This document shows positions 1 to 9,604 of a DNA stretch of 64,000 nt, in pieces; position 1 is the stretch's first letter; every line of letters begins with the position of its first letter. The notes beneath the pieces were generated by a model, which did no database searches, was not told the origin of the DNA, and worked only from the letters and a program-made list of their open reading frames with translations. The stretch covers positions 62,001 to 126,000 of the forward strand of contig JAZDSJ010000011.1 in NCBI GenBank assembly GCA_039583345.1. The letters are read 5' to 3'. A program made the translations under genes and the position numbers. This stretch comes from Tectiglobus diatomicola (lineage in GTDB: Bacteria; Pseudomonadota; Alphaproteobacteria; Rhizobiales; Hyphomicrobiaceae).

Positions 1-141
1 TATTTCAATCCCTTTGTTCGCTTTATTTGGATTGGCGCGTTGGTTATGTCGCTTGGTGGCCTTATATCTCTTAGTGATCGCCGCTTCAGAATAGGTGCGC
101 CGCAGCGGTCGAGAAATACTAAATTGGTACTTTCTGAATGA
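1..141 (+). CDS. ccmF: Cytochrome c heme lyase subunit CcmF, C-terminal end (partial)
   Basis: This is an open frame from the first base to a TGA at 139-141, giving 46 residues. It contains a hydrophobic stretch followed by LSDRRFRIG, which resembles the conserved end of CcmF/CycK: a last membrane segment, then a LSDRR-type basic turn. CcmF is the integral membrane component of the system I cytochrome c maturation machinery and ligates heme to apocytochromes in the periplasm. The stop overlaps the ATG of ccmH (ATGA), as is usual in the cycHJKL/ccm operon of alphaproteobacteria. The start lies outside the window. The call rests on a short tail plus the neighbour, so confidence is good but not complete. 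Confidence 0.85.
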   Translation, partial: YFNPFVRFIWIGALVMSLGGLISLSDRRFRIGAPQRSRNTKLVLSE

Positions 142-668
142 GTGGTAGTAAAAAAATATTACGGTTTATATCTGCGCACATGGCTTTACTTGTTGCTCTT
201 CTGATGGTGACAATTGGTTTTCTGTCTGCCGAGGCTGTTGAGCCAGATGAAGTCATAGAAGACCCAAGGCTTGAACTTCGAGCCAGGAACCTCTCAGCGG
301 AATTGCGTTGTTTGGTTTGTCAGAATCAGTCCATTAATGACTCAAACGCTCCTGTAGCACGTGATTTGCGCTTACTTGTACGAGAGCGAATTATATTGGG
401 CGACAGCGATGCCGCGGTAATTGATTACTTAGTAGCTCGTTATGGAGAATTTATCCTGTTACGTCCGCGATTTGGCTGGCATACGCTTCTACTTTGGATT
501 TCGCCTTTATTATTGCTAGTTTTTGGATTGCTATTAGTTGGCTTTGTTGTATCAAAACAGAAAAAGTCATCTAAAAATGTAGCATCAAATACGCGTGCCC
601 ATTCCCTGTCAGCTTCAGAGCAACAACGTTTAGAGCGACTGCTTAGTTCTGATCGACACTTGTTTTAA
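138..668 (+). CDS. ccmH: Cytochrome c-type biogenesis protein CcmH (CycL)
   Basis: The protein has 176 residues. It has an N-terminal signal or anchor segment (about 10-32), then a periplasmic thioredoxin-like three-helix domain with the signature LRCLVCQNQSI, whose redox pair is C58 and C61. A membrane helix follows (about 117-138), then a short basic cytoplasmic tail. In the family this CXXC pair reduces the heme-binding cysteines of apocytochrome c before heme attachment by CcmF. The ATG overlaps the ccmF stop, implying translational coupling. The length matches the CcmH/CycL type without a TPR extension. No terminator is obvious before the following gap. Confidence 0.95.
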   Translation: MSGSKKILRFISAHMALLVALLMVTIGFLSAEAVEPDEVIEDPRLELRARNLSAELRCLVCQNQSINDSNAPVARDLRLLVRERIILGDSDAAVIDYLVARYGEFILLRPRFGWHTLLLWISPLLLLVFGLLLVGFVVSKQKKSSKNVASNTRAHSLSASEQQRLERLLSSDRHLF

Positions 669-1450
669 AAAAACTCACTTCGTCAATTTGGTTTAATATA
701 ATACTGTCATAGTGCTTAATTTCTTTAATGATGTTGATTGAAAATCAATGCTGTTAATTTGTGAAAAAAGTTATGGCTATAAAGTATTTGCTACTCTATT
801 AACCCAACCATGTGTGGTTCACTTTTCTAGTTGTTGTTCTACACGAGAACTGAATAGTTTCTAATTCCTATATAAGATCGAGGTTCTTTTAGAAAATATT
901 GAAGTGCAGTGTCTAAAAACGTACTATATGCTAAACTAGTGTTGTCATTTTTTTATAAAATTGACAGGATTTAATCCTGTAATTTGGACTTAAGTTTAGT
1001 GTTTAGAGGTCTTACATGTAGAATTAAAATTATGAGGAGTAGTTATAGTGCTTTTTTGAAATAAAAATAAACAATGCAATCGATAGTTTCAGTCTGTATC
1101 ACGGTTATTAGATATGTGTAAGCTGCGCTAAAATCTTATTTTGAAAGATTCCCTTAATATATTATTAGAAATTAGCCAAGATTGAAATTAGGTGTATTAG
1201 CTCTATTTATTGATGGTAAATTTGCCTGAACTTCATGTAGTGATACTACAACTTTATAAAAATATAAATCATAAAATTTGCACAGACCAAATGCTTTGTG
1301 TTACCCGTTCACGCATCAAAATGCCAGTCATTAAATTTGGCTATGAAAGTATTAATTTGTAATAAGCCTATAATATCACTGTAACGTAAAAGTTATGATG
1401 AGATCAATAGATCCCCCTTTAAGCTAAGTTTATTGTAGAAAGGTAAACGC
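669..1450. other. Gene-free AT-rich gap between ccmH and degP
   Basis: This is about 780 bases of AT-rich sequence. All frames are broken by frequent stops, and no tRNA-like arm or long inverted repeat was seen. The promoter of the downstream protease gene must lie here, but I could not fix it. The last bases before 1451 carry a GAAAGG ribosome binding site. Confidence 0.5.
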
Positions 1451-2962
1451 ATGACGCAGATGGGTATAATTAAAGCAAGCTCCAGAGACTGCGAAACTGA
1501 TCGGCTTCGATCTAGTAATATTGCTGCCACTGTCGGTCTATGCTTAACGATAGCCACTCTAATTTGGTACGTGTCTATTACAAAAGTATGTGCCAATAAT
1601 GTAAATGTACCTACAACTTTTGCAGATCTTGTACAAAAGGTTAAGCCTGCCGTAGTTAGCATCCGTGTTTCGTCTAAAAGTATAAATCGCTCAATTCAAA
1701 ATGAGGGACGTCGTGCTCCGCCAACACCTTTTCCAGATCTCCCGCGTGATCATCCTTTAAACGAATTTTTCAGAAATCTTCCACGGGGTGGGCAAAGCGG
1801 GCCTGCGCCGCGCAAACGCAGAGCACAAGGTTCAGGTTTTATTGTATCAGCCGATGGTTATGTTGTAACCAATAATCATGTAATCAGAGGTGGCGATCAA
1901 ATCACTGTAACTTTTGATGATGATGTAAAGTATGACGCGGAGTTAATTGGTACTGATGCTCGCACTGATCTTGCATTGTTAAAAATAAAATCTAACAAAC
2001 CGTTTGAATTCGTTAAGTTTGCCACTAAGCAGAGCCGTGTTGGTGACTGGGTCGTTGCTGTTGGTAATCCGTTCGGTCTTGGAGGGACAGTCACAGCTGG
2101 AATTCTATCTGCACAGGGACGTGATATTGGTTCCAGTCCTTATGACTTTATTCAGGTGGATGCTGCTGTTAACCGTGGGAATTCAGGTGGACCAACCTTT
2201 AACCTTAAAGGCGAAGTTATTGGTGTTAATACCGCGATTTACAGCCCTTCTGGCGGCAATGTTGGTATTGCCTTTGCCGTGCCTGCAGCGACTGTGGTAG
2301 AAATTGTTGATCAGTTGAAAAAAAATGGTTCAGTTCAACGAGGATGGCTTGGAGTACGTATCCAGACAATATCTGAAGACATAGCTTCAAGTTTAGGATT
2401 GAATGAGCAATATGGCGCTTTAGTCAGTGATGCAACTGTCGGGGGACCAGCGGAAAAAGCTGGCTTGCGCTCAGGAGATGCCATTTTGCAAGTGAATGGA
2501 AAAAAAATTGTAGATAGTCGAGATTTAGCTCGCAAGATAGCAGAGTTTGCACCTAACACGATTGTTAAAATTGCAATCAGGCGTGCCGGTGAACAAAATC
2601 TAACAATGAATGTAAAGTTAGGAACATTTCCAGGAAGCAAAGTTGCAAATGGTCAAAATGACACTAAGCAAGGTGATAAGTCGGCGACACTTACTAATTT
2701 AGGCCTCGAGCTGTCTGAACGTCGTCGTGGTAGTGAGGGTGTTAGGATCGTAGATGTGGATCCTGATTCTGATGCTGCTGAAAAAGGTGTGCGCCGAGGA
2801 GATATTATACTCCAAGTTAATAGTAAGAATATCCAAACACTTGCTGATGTAGATAAGATTGTTGTAGCTGCCAAGAAACGTAGGGCTAAGGCTTTACTTA
2901 TGACGCTTCAGCGTGGCGACAGCAAACTATTCGTTGGCCTTAAACTTAAAAAAGTTGATTAA
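1451..2962 (+). CDS. degP: Periplasmic serine endoprotease, DegP/HtrA family
   Basis: The protein has 503 residues. A hydrophobic signal or anchor segment at about 23-47 is followed by a trypsin-like domain. The catalytic triad is readable: H143 in TNNHVI, D173 in TDLALLK, and S245 in NRGNSGGP. Two PDZ domains follow, at about 298-390 and 415-500, each with a GxxxGD/RRGD-type ligand loop. This is the full Do/DegP layout, which in the family degrades or refolds misfolded envelope proteins. The ATG has GAAAGG about ten bases upstream. The gene stands alone between two gene-free stretches of about 750 bases. The choice between DegP, DegQ and MucD paralogues cannot be made from sequence alone. 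Confidence 0.93.
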   Translation: MTQMGIIKASSRDCETDRLRSSNIAATVGLCLTIATLIWYVSITKVCANNVNVPTTFADLVQKVKPAVVSIRVSSKSINRSIQNEGRRAPPTPFPDLPRDHPLNEFFRNLPRGGQSGPAPRKRRAQGSGFIVSADGYVVTNNHVIRGGDQITVTFDDDVKYDAELIGTDARTDLALLKIKSNKPFEFVKFATKQSRVGDWVVAVGNPFGLGGTVTAGILSAQGRDIGSSPYDFIQVDAAVNRGNSGGPTFNLKGEVIGVNTAIYSPSGGNVGIAFAVPAATVVEIVDQLKKNGSVQRGWLGVRIQTISEDIASSLGLNEQYGALVSDATVGGPAEKAGLRSGDAILQVNGKKIVDSRDLARKIAEFAPNTIVKIAIRRAGEQNLTMNVKLGTFPGSKVANGQNDTKQGDKSATLTNLGLELSERRRGSEGVRIVDVDPDSDAAEKGVRRGDIILQVNSKNIQTLADVDKIVVAAKKRRAKALLMTLQRGDSKLFVGLKLKKVD

Positions 2963-3695
2963 CATTGACGTTGCAATTGGCTATACACCGTATAAAAAAG
3001 TAGTGCTTATTAAAGTTATAGAACCGCATTCTTTGTACGTATAGCACGTCTATCGCTCGGTTGAATTACCGGGCGATACTTTGCTGTAAATTTTTTATTA
3101 TTTATTCAATTGCATTACATAACAGACTTCTGTAGAGATTTTCTGGGTACGATAAAAATTAGAGATGTGAGTTGCACACGTATCAAAGAAATATGATTTT
3201 TTAGCTTGTGATGCTTTATCGTATGCATAATGAGAAGTGCATAAATTAGACTGTTATTTAAGTCTATACGAGCTCTAAACTCAGCTCTTTATCAATTTGA
3301 ATACATCCCGCTAAATTATTAGACGAAGTACTAATTCCCTGCGTAGGGCCTACCCACTGTTTCGGATTAGAGTTATCAGTTCGAGACTACAAAAATAGTA
3401 GGATTTGCACGTTACAGCGCCTCGACATACCTCTTTCAAAGAAATGTGTTTATAAAGATAATAAAAATTGTATTCAAAGATCACTAAACGTTACTATTGA
3501 GAACGTTTAACGGTACATATCACACCTGTATATTGCATCACATCTGTTTCAGAATAATGCATGCCTTGCTATAATTTTGGTGAAAAGTTTTTATATGGGA
3601 TATGGTTATAAATCATTTATTGTTGATGAATAATTATCTTATTAAGAATCGTTTAATTGTAATAGATCACGGTATTTATTTGTTCTTTTGCAGTC
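2963..3695. other. Gene-free gap between degP and glnE
   Basis: This is about 730 bases without a supportable gene. It holds a GC-richer hairpin at 3051-3078 close behind degP, listed separately. The rest is AT-rich with stops in all frames. Confidence 0.5.
3051..3078 (+). terminator. Hairpin behind degP, probable transcription terminator
   Basis: TATCGCTCGGT (3051-3061) pairs with ACCGGGCGATA (3068-3078) across a six-base loop. The stem is 11 base pairs with one G-T pair, and lies 89 bases after the degP stop. The T-run (TTTTTTATT) begins only about 13 bases after the stem, so it is not a textbook intrinsic terminator. Its GC content stands out from the flanks. Confidence 0.5.
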
Positions 3696-6632
3696 ATGGA
3701 ACGGGAAAAAGCTATGGCCGAAATGATAGAACATTCTTTACTCTCTCAAATCCTTGAATTACCGTTTTTCAATCAGGAAACACAGAAAACATCTCTTTTT
3801 GAATTTGTTTACACGGCCTGCGATACTCCATTCGAAAAACATATCTTACAGAATAAAAAAGTCCGTGTTTTATTGGATGGTGTTGAGGCTGGATCTCCCT
3901 ATCTTACAACTCTTATACGGCAGGATCCCATGCGATTTTGCCGCATTTTGGCTTCTGAGCCGGTTTCACATCTTACATTTCTTGTAGATCAGTTTAAACA
4001 AACAGTTTGTGAGATGCCAGATTTTTGTGACCTTATGTCTACGCTTCGCCTTTTTAAGGCTGAAGCAGCTCTACTAATTGCGTTGTCTGATTTATGCGGT
4101 GTATGGCCAGTAACGTCAGTGACCAGAGGTTTAACAAAAGTGGCTGACACTGCTATAGAGGAGATCGTGCGGTATTTATTTAGAGTAGCGCAATCTAAAG
4201 CACAGTGGTTATCTAGTGATCTAGATCCAGCAGCTAATTCTGGTTATTTTGTTTTAGCGATGGGCAAACATGGTGCCTGCGAACTCAACTATTCTAGTGA
4301 TGTTGACCTGGTAATTCTTTACGATAGCTCTAAGATAAGATTAGCAGATTTATCCAAAGCGCAGAGTTTTTTTGTCCGGATAACTCGTGATCTTGTAAAA
4401 TGTTTGAGTGAACAGACATGTGATGGCTATGTTTTCCGAACTGATTTAAGATTACGTCCTGACCCGCGTTCTACAGCACCCGCTATGTCGACGATTGCCG
4501 CTTTACAATATTATGAAAGTTTCGGGCAAAACTGGGAACGAGCTGCCATGATTAAGGCTCGGCCGATGGCTGGTGATATCCAAGTGGGTGCAAACTTTCT
4601 GAGAGATCTTTCTCCATTTATGTGGCGCAAATATTTTGATTATAGTGCCATTGCCGATGTGCATGCCATGAAGCGACAAATACATGTCCATCGCGGCTTT
4701 AGTGAAATTGCTGTAGCTGGTCACAATATCAAAGTTGGACGTGGTGGTATTCGCGAGATTGAGTTTTTTGTACAAACTCAACAATTAATAGCAGGTGGAC
4801 AGCAGCCAGCTCTTAGAACTCGTCGGACGTTGAGTGCACTGGAGCAACTTTATAAATTAAACTGGATTGAAGCGAATATTCGAGATGATTTAACAAAGGC
4901 TTATAGCTTTTTGAGACGCCTTGAACACCGAATTCAAATGATTGCAGACGAACAAACTCATGAGTTACCTAAAGATCCCGTGCAGCTTGAACGACTGGCT
5001 CATTTTGCAGGATATGCAAATGTAGATGCCTTGTCTGAAAATCTTTTGGAGCATTTGCAAACTGTTCAAACACATTATTCCGCGCTGTTTGAAAATATGC
5101 CTCAGCTTAGTGGATCAGCGACTAATTTAGTTTTTGCAGGAGAAGATGAAGATCCTGAGACACTTGCAGCGTTAAAGGCCATGGGTTATGAACGTCCATC
5201 GCAAGCGATTGCCATTGTGCGCGATTGGCATCGAGGACATTACGAAGCTATACGTTCAGAAAAAGCGCGGGAACGCTTAACCGAGCTTCAACCTATCATA
5301 GTTGAAGCTCTATCAGACACAACTGATCCTGATACAGCTATTGTAGCGTTTGACCAGTTTCTTAAGCGACTTCTTGCTGGTGTACAATGGTTCGCTCTTT
5401 TCAAAGCTAAGCCGGAATTGCTTAAATTGGTTGTGATTATTGTTGGAAGTGCCCCTCGTCTTGCGAAAATTCTGAGCCGCAGACGTGGCCTTATTGACGC
5501 CGTGCTCGGCACTATTCCGAAGGTTGACGAGATTGCCAATATTGTTGCTACGGATTTACAATCAGTTAAAAAATACAATGACGTGTTGGATCGTGCCCGT
5601 ATAGTTGGTAGCGAACAGATGTTTCTAATTGGTATAAAAGTATTGACAAAAGTGATTGCTGCTAAAGAAGCAGGTGCGTCATTTACAGTTCTTGCAGAAG
5701 AGTTAACACGGCAACTTCAGGCAGCTGTTTTGAACGGCTTAGCCGCGCAGCACGGAGTAGTATCTAATGGTGGTATTTGTCTGATTGCGATGGGTAAGAT
5801 GGGTGGTCACGAAATGACAGCATCCTCAGATCTCGATATGATTGCTATTTATGATTTTCATTCATCAGCTACGCATTCAGACGGTTCGCGTCCACTTTCA
5901 ACTAGTCACTATTATTCACGATTTACGCAACTTTTAATTAACGCGTTCACTACGCCAACTAAAGAAGGGATACTCTATAAAGTTGACATGCGGTTGCGAC
6001 CATCTGGGCAAAAAGCACCAATTGCTAATGAGTTATCTGGTTTTATAGATTATCAGCGCAATCATGCTTGGACTTGGGAACATATGGCTTTAACACGCGC
6101 ACGTATAGTTTCAGGTTCTAATGATCTTAAGAAGAAGATTGAGACAGCTATAAAAAATCTTCTTGCAGTACCACGAGATTTACAGAAAACTAAAAGTGAC
6201 GTCCGAAGAATGCGTGCTTTAATTGAAGTTGAAATGAAAGCGTCGAATTTGTGGGACCTGAAATACATGCGCGGAGGATTAATAGATATTGAATTTATAT
6301 CTCAGTATCTACAACTCATACATGCAGCTAAATATCCTGATGTATTAGATGCAAACACAGAAAATGCTCTACGAAAACTTCGTAATCGTAGCCTGATTGA
6401 TAGTGTGGATGCGACTATTTTACTTGAAACACATAGCTTATTACAGTCTGTAGGGCAGGTAACCCGGCTTTGCTTTGAAGGTGTATTTGAACCTGCAAGG
6501 GCGCCTGATGGATTTAAAAAACTGCTCGCAAATTTAAGTGGTCAACCAAGCTTTAACCTTCTAGAATTAAGGATGTCTGAATGCATGCAACGTAGCGCTG
6601 AAGTTTTTAGAAATATCATTGAAATTGACTAA
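3696..6632 (+). CDS. glnE: Bifunctional glutamine synthetase adenylyltransferase/deadenylase GlnE
   Basis: The protein has 978 residues, the usual size for GlnE. Two nucleotidyltransferase modules are visible. The first has the MGK..G..E..YSSDVDL motif with metal-binding D202 and D204. The second has MGKMGGHEMTASSDLDM with D712 and D714. Each is followed by a helical GlnE-type region. In the family, the N-terminal half removes AMP from glutamine synthetase and the C-terminal half adds it, under control of PII. The start is uncertain: the first ATG (3696) has no clear ribosome binding site, whereas the ATG at 3714 is preceded by GGGAAAA. The gene belongs with NtrBC, found at 37.5-40.2 kb. Confidence 0.95.
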   Translation: MEREKAMAEMIEHSLLSQILELPFFNQETQKTSLFEFVYTACDTPFEKHILQNKKVRVLLDGVEAGSPYLTTLIRQDPMRFCRILASEPVSHLTFLVDQFKQTVCEMPDFCDLMSTLRLFKAEAALLIALSDLCGVWPVTSVTRGLTKVADTAIEEIVRYLFRVAQSKAQWLSSDLDPAANSGYFVLAMGKHGACELNYSSDVDLVILYDSSKIRLADLSKAQSFFVRITRDLVKCLSEQTCDGYVFRTDLRLRPDPRSTAPAMSTIAALQYYESFGQNWERAAMIKARPMAGDIQVGANFLRDLSPFMWRKYFDYSAIADVHAMKRQIHVHRGFSEIAVAGHNIKVGRGGIREIEFFVQTQQLIAGGQQPALRTRRTLSALEQLYKLNWIEANIRDDLTKAYSFLRRLEHRIQMIADEQTHELPKDPVQLERLAHFAGYANVDALSENLLEHLQTVQTHYSALFENMPQLSGSATNLVFAGEDEDPETLAALKAMGYERPSQAIAIVRDWHRGHYEAIRSEKARERLTELQPIIVEALSDTTDPDTAIVAFDQFLKRLLAGVQWFALFKAKPELLKLVVIIVGSAPRLAKILSRRRGLIDAVLGTIPKVDEIANIVATDLQSVKKYNDVLDRARIVGSEQMFLIGIKVLTKVIAAKEAGASFTVLAEELTRQLQAAVLNGLAAQHGVVSNGGICLIAMGKMGGHEMTASSDLDMIAIYDFHSSATHSDGSRPLSTSHYYSRFTQLLINAFTTPTKEGILYKVDMRLRPSGQKAPIANELSGFIDYQRNHAWTWEHMALTRARIVSGSNDLKKKIETAIKNLLAVPRDLQKTKSDVRRMRALIEVEMKASNLWDLKYMRGGLIDIEFISQYLQLIHAAKYPDVLDANTENALRKLRNRSLIDSVDATILLETHSLLQSVGQVTRLCFEGVFEPARAPDGFKKLLANLSGQPSFNLLELRMSECMQRSAEVFRNIIEID

Positions 6633-7001
6633 TTAAATTTTGTTTTCTTTTGCAAAGACTAAATTAACTAAATAAGTCAGAGATTAAATAAAAATTTGTT
6701 GCTACTGAACTTATTAATAAATATACCTTGTAATGAATAAAGATAATTTCACAAGCAGCATAGATATAAAGTATAATATTTTTCATGTCACGGGATAAAC
6801 TCAAAATGTTGTGCTAATAAAAAGTCAAGAAAAAAGTTGTTTCCTATTAAAATATAGGCTATCTAATAGTGCCTGATGTTATCCATCGGTAATGTACTGT
6901 GTCAAATGGTATTCTTTGTTCTTTAAATAGTTGATTCGTGTACTTGTCGTTTTTGTAGCAAAAATTAATCTGTGTAAACTTAGCGTGATAAGTCATCGTC
7001 A
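6633..7001. other. Gene-free gap upstream of tRNA-Trp
   Basis: This is about 370 bases of AT-rich sequence with no reading frame worth naming. It should contain the promoter for tRNA-Trp and secE-nusG. No clear -35/-10 pair was fixed. Confidence 0.45.
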
Positions 7002-7077
<76 letters not shown>

Positions 7078-7154
7078 TTCACATTCGGTGTGATTTAACT
7101 GCTTCGATATTTATATTGAGCTTAAAATGAAGCTTTCAAGAGAAGTTATATGTA

Positions 7155-7352
7155 ATGATATCTTTCAATCCATTAAAGTTCACACAAGAAGTGCGGCAAG
7201 AGATTTCTAAAGTTACATGGCCTGCACGAAGAGAAACTTGGATTACAACCGTTGCAGTTTTAGTTATGGTAACAGTATTCTCAGCTTTTTTTATGATCGT
7301 TGACCAATTTTTGGGATACATTATATCACTTGCTTTGCAAATTAGAATTTGA
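7155..7352 (+). CDS. secE: Preprotein translocase subunit SecE
   Basis: The protein has 65 residues, the short single-helix form usual outside enterobacteria. An amphipathic N-terminal part carries the SecE motif VTWPARRET (20-28), and one membrane helix follows at about 30-58. SecE clamps SecY in the SecYEG channel. The ATG at 7155 has AGAGAAG about nine bases upstream. It lies between tRNA-Trp and nusG, the standard alphaproteobacterial order. Confidence 0.95.
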   Translation: MISFNPLKFTQEVRQEISKVTWPARRETWITTVAVLVMVTVFSAFFMIVDQFLGYIISLALQIRI

Positions 7353-7415
7353 GCTTGCTTTTGACAAGTCCTTCTGGCGTGAGTTGTTTAGGAAGATAGG
7401 AAGAGATTAAATAAC

Positions 7416-7949
7416 ATGGCAAAGCTCTGGTACATCGTGCATGCCTACACTAACTTCGAACGCAAAGTGGCTGATTCCATATCAGAGCGCGCTAAACAGG
7501 CCGGACTTGATTATTTATTTGATGAAATAGTAGTGCCGACCGAGGAAGTCATCGAGGTTCGACGGGGTCGCAGGGTTCAGGCGGAAAAAAAGTTCCTACC
7601 TGGATATGTTCTTGTGAAAATGGAGATGACAGATGCTGGATACTTGTTGGTTAAAAACACACCAAAAGTCACGGGATTTCTTGGAGTAGAGAATAAGGCT
7701 ACACCAATACCTGAATCAGAAGCCATGCGCATTATCAATCAGGTAAGTGATGGTGTGCAGCGGCCAAAACCTACCGTAACTTTCGATATAGGTGAACAGG
7801 TCCGTGTCGCTGATGGACCCTTTGCTACGTTCTCAGGTCATGTTGAAGAGGTTGATGATGAGCGTGCGCGTCTAAAGGTAGCAGTATCTATTTTTGGACG
7901 CCCAACACCAGTCGAGTTAGAGTTTGGCCAGGTTGAAAAACTTACATGA
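7416..7949 (+). CDS. nusG: Transcription termination/antitermination protein NusG
   Basis: The protein has 177 residues. The NGN domain begins with the conserved WY.VH.Y..FE..V pattern and runs to about residue 110. A linker leads to the C-terminal KOW domain (about 125-177), which shows IGEQVRVADGPFATFSG. NusG binds RNA polymerase near the clamp and links it to Rho or to ribosomal protein S10. The ribosome binding region AGGAAGATAGGAAGAG precedes the ATG. It lies 63 bases after secE and is probably co-transcribed with it. Confidence 0.97.
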   Translation: MAKLWYIVHAYTNFERKVADSISERAKQAGLDYLFDEIVVPTEEVIEVRRGRRVQAEKKFLPGYVLVKMEMTDAGYLLVKNTPKVTGFLGVENKATPIPESEAMRIINQVSDGVQRPKPTVTFDIGEQVRVADGPFATFSGHVEEVDDERARLKVAVSIFGRPTPVELEFGQVEKLT

Positions 7950-8142
7950 TATTTACTTCATACAATAACTCTAAAAAGTAAAAAAAGGAATTCATAGCTT
8001 AAACTTACGTGTGTAGTACCTACGAACTTACTTTCTGCTATGCATTTGTTGCGGGAGGACTCTGCCTGTCCATAAACCGCCCACCCTCAAAATTTAGGCA
8101 TTATTTGTCCTAAAGGTCATGGGTTATTTTTAAGGAATTAAT
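7950..8142 (+). promoter_or_regulatory. Leader of the L11-L1 operon, possible L1-binding region
   Basis: This spacer of 193 bases is GC-richer than the ordinary gaps. It contains TTGCGGGAGG and ACCGCCCACCC blocks at about 8048-8096 that can fold on each other. Many bacteria regulate rplK-rplA by L1 binding to this leader, so the block is a candidate site. I could not draw the canonical L1 motif with confidence. Confidence 0.35.
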
Positions 8143-8571
8143 ATGGCAAAAAAAATTAGCGGTTACATTAGTTTACAAGTTCCAGCTGGGCAAGCAAATC
8201 CTTCACCGCCGATAGGCCCAGCCCTAGGTCAGCGAGGCGTCAACATCATGGAGTTTTGCAAAGCTTTTAATGCAAAGACTAAAGAAATTGACCAAGGAAC
8301 GCCTATACCTGTTAAAATCACAGTATTTGTTGATAAGTCATTTACATTTGAGATGAAAACTCCGCCTGCTACTTTCTACCTTAAGAAGGCAGCTAAGATT
8401 GATTCTGGGAGTCAAGAGCCAGGTCGTGCGCCCGTTGGAACAGTTACTATGTCTCAGGTGCGTGAGATAGCAGAAGCAAAGTTGGCTGATTTAAACACGC
8501 ATGATGTTGATCAGGCTGCAAGTATCATTGCGGGATCCGCTAGGTCAATGGGCTTGGAAGTTGTAGGTTAG
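8143..8571 (+). CDS. rplK: 50S ribosomal protein L11
   Basis: The protein has 142 residues, the normal length. The N-terminal domain has the family signature PSPPIGPALGQRGVNIMEF, and the C-terminal rRNA-binding domain begins around residue 75. L11 forms the GTPase-associated centre of the large subunit together with L10 and L12. Only four bases separate its stop from rplA, so the two are translationally linked. AAGGA precedes the ATG. Confidence 0.98.
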   Translation: MAKKISGYISLQVPAGQANPSPPIGPALGQRGVNIMEFCKAFNAKTKEIDQGTPIPVKITVFVDKSFTFEMKTPPATFYLKKAAKIDSGSQEPGRAPVGTVTMSQVREIAEAKLADLNTHDVDQAASIIAGSARSMGLEVVG

Positions 8572-8575
8572 AGAT

Positions 8576-9277
8576 ATGGCACACAAAGGTAAACGCATTA
8601 GTGCAGCTCGTGCAGCTGTTGATCGTGCAAAATGGTACGAGTTATCGGATGCTATAAAGCTTATTAAGACTGCTGCAAGTGCAAAGTTTGACGAAACTGT
8701 TGATATTGCTATGAATTTAGGGGTTGACACAAAACACGCAGACCAGATGGTTCGTGGCGTATGTCGCTTGCCAAATGGATCAGGACGCCTCGTTAGAGTG
8801 GCTGTTTTTGCTCGAGGTGCTAAGGCCGAAGAGGCTAAGGATGCGGGTTGTGATGTTGTAGGTGCCGAAGATTTAGCTGAAGAGATACAAAAAGGTATCA
8901 TTAACTTTGATAGATGTATTTCAACGCCAGATATGATGGCTCTTGTGGGTCGCCTAGGAAAAATTTTAGGGCCTCGCGGGCTGATGCCAAACCCGCGCGT
9001 GGGTACAGTCACAATGAACGTAAAAGAGGCAATTAGTGATGCAAAGGGTGGATCTGTCGAGTTTCGCGCTAAGACAGGAATAATTCACGCTGGTGTAGGG
9101 AAGCTGAGTTTTCCTGAAGATCACTTGTTTGAGAATATTAAGGCATTTGTTGAAGCTGTAAATCGTGCCAAGCCCTCTGGGGCAAAGGGGACATACATAA
9201 AGCGTGTTTCAATTAAGTCGACTATGGGGCCTGGAGTAAGGGTAGATAGTTCATCAATTGCTTTGGGTTTGAGTTGA
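8576..9277 (+). CDS. rplA: 50S ribosomal protein L1
   Basis: The protein has 233 residues. It carries the L1 signature around LGKILGPRGLMPNPRVGTVT and the family's two-domain RNA-binding layout. L1 forms the mobile L1 stalk, which helps release tRNA from the E site, and in many bacteria it represses its own operon. The start follows the rplK stop by four bases. Confidence 0.98.
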   Translation: MAHKGKRISAARAAVDRAKWYELSDAIKLIKTAASAKFDETVDIAMNLGVDTKHADQMVRGVCRLPNGSGRLVRVAVFARGAKAEEAKDAGCDVVGAEDLAEEIQKGIINFDRCISTPDMMALVGRLGKILGPRGLMPNPRVGTVTMNVKEAISDAKGGSVEFRAKTGIIHAGVGKLSFPEDHLFENIKAFVEAVNRAKPSGAKGTYIKRVSIKSTMGPGVRVDSSSIALGLS

Positions 9278-9604
9278 ATCCCTGTCCTACTGGAAAACTA
9301 AATACATTATAGATTCATTAATTACATTACGGAATTCCGGGTTTGCCCGGAAACACGCGGTTAAACCTTATAGTTTAGCCGCAACCTGTCCAAGACCGTG
9401 GGTGCCTTAGTTCGCAATTGGCTTAATTTGTTTAGCCCGCATGAGACAGGGTGAAACTGTAATCGCAGACAAGGTATAGCTTTGTTTGGCGGCAGCGGCA
9501 TTACCCTGGGGCAGGCTGTGCCTTAAAGCTTTTAGTTTTGAGGTCAATGCAGTCGGCGTATGCACTTCAACACAGGTGAATATGCCATATTCTGGAGAGA
9601 AGCG
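9278..9604 (+). promoter_or_regulatory. L10 leader RNA upstream of rplJ-rplL
   Basis: The 327 bases before rplJ are structured and GC-richer than other gaps. Hairpins are visible at 9335-9352 (TTCCGGG/CCCGGAA) and 9357-9382 (GCGGTTAAAC/GTTTAGCCGC, one G-T pair). CCTGTC (9385-9390) pairs with GACAGG (9445-9450) and encloses GTGGGT facing AGCCCGC. This block, with GACCG(T/C)GGGTGCC followed later by GCATGAGACAGGGTGAAACTG, resembles the alphaproteobacterial L10 leader to which the L10(L12)4 complex binds to repress translation. A promoter for rplJ-rplL may lie at its 5' end. Confidence 0.7.
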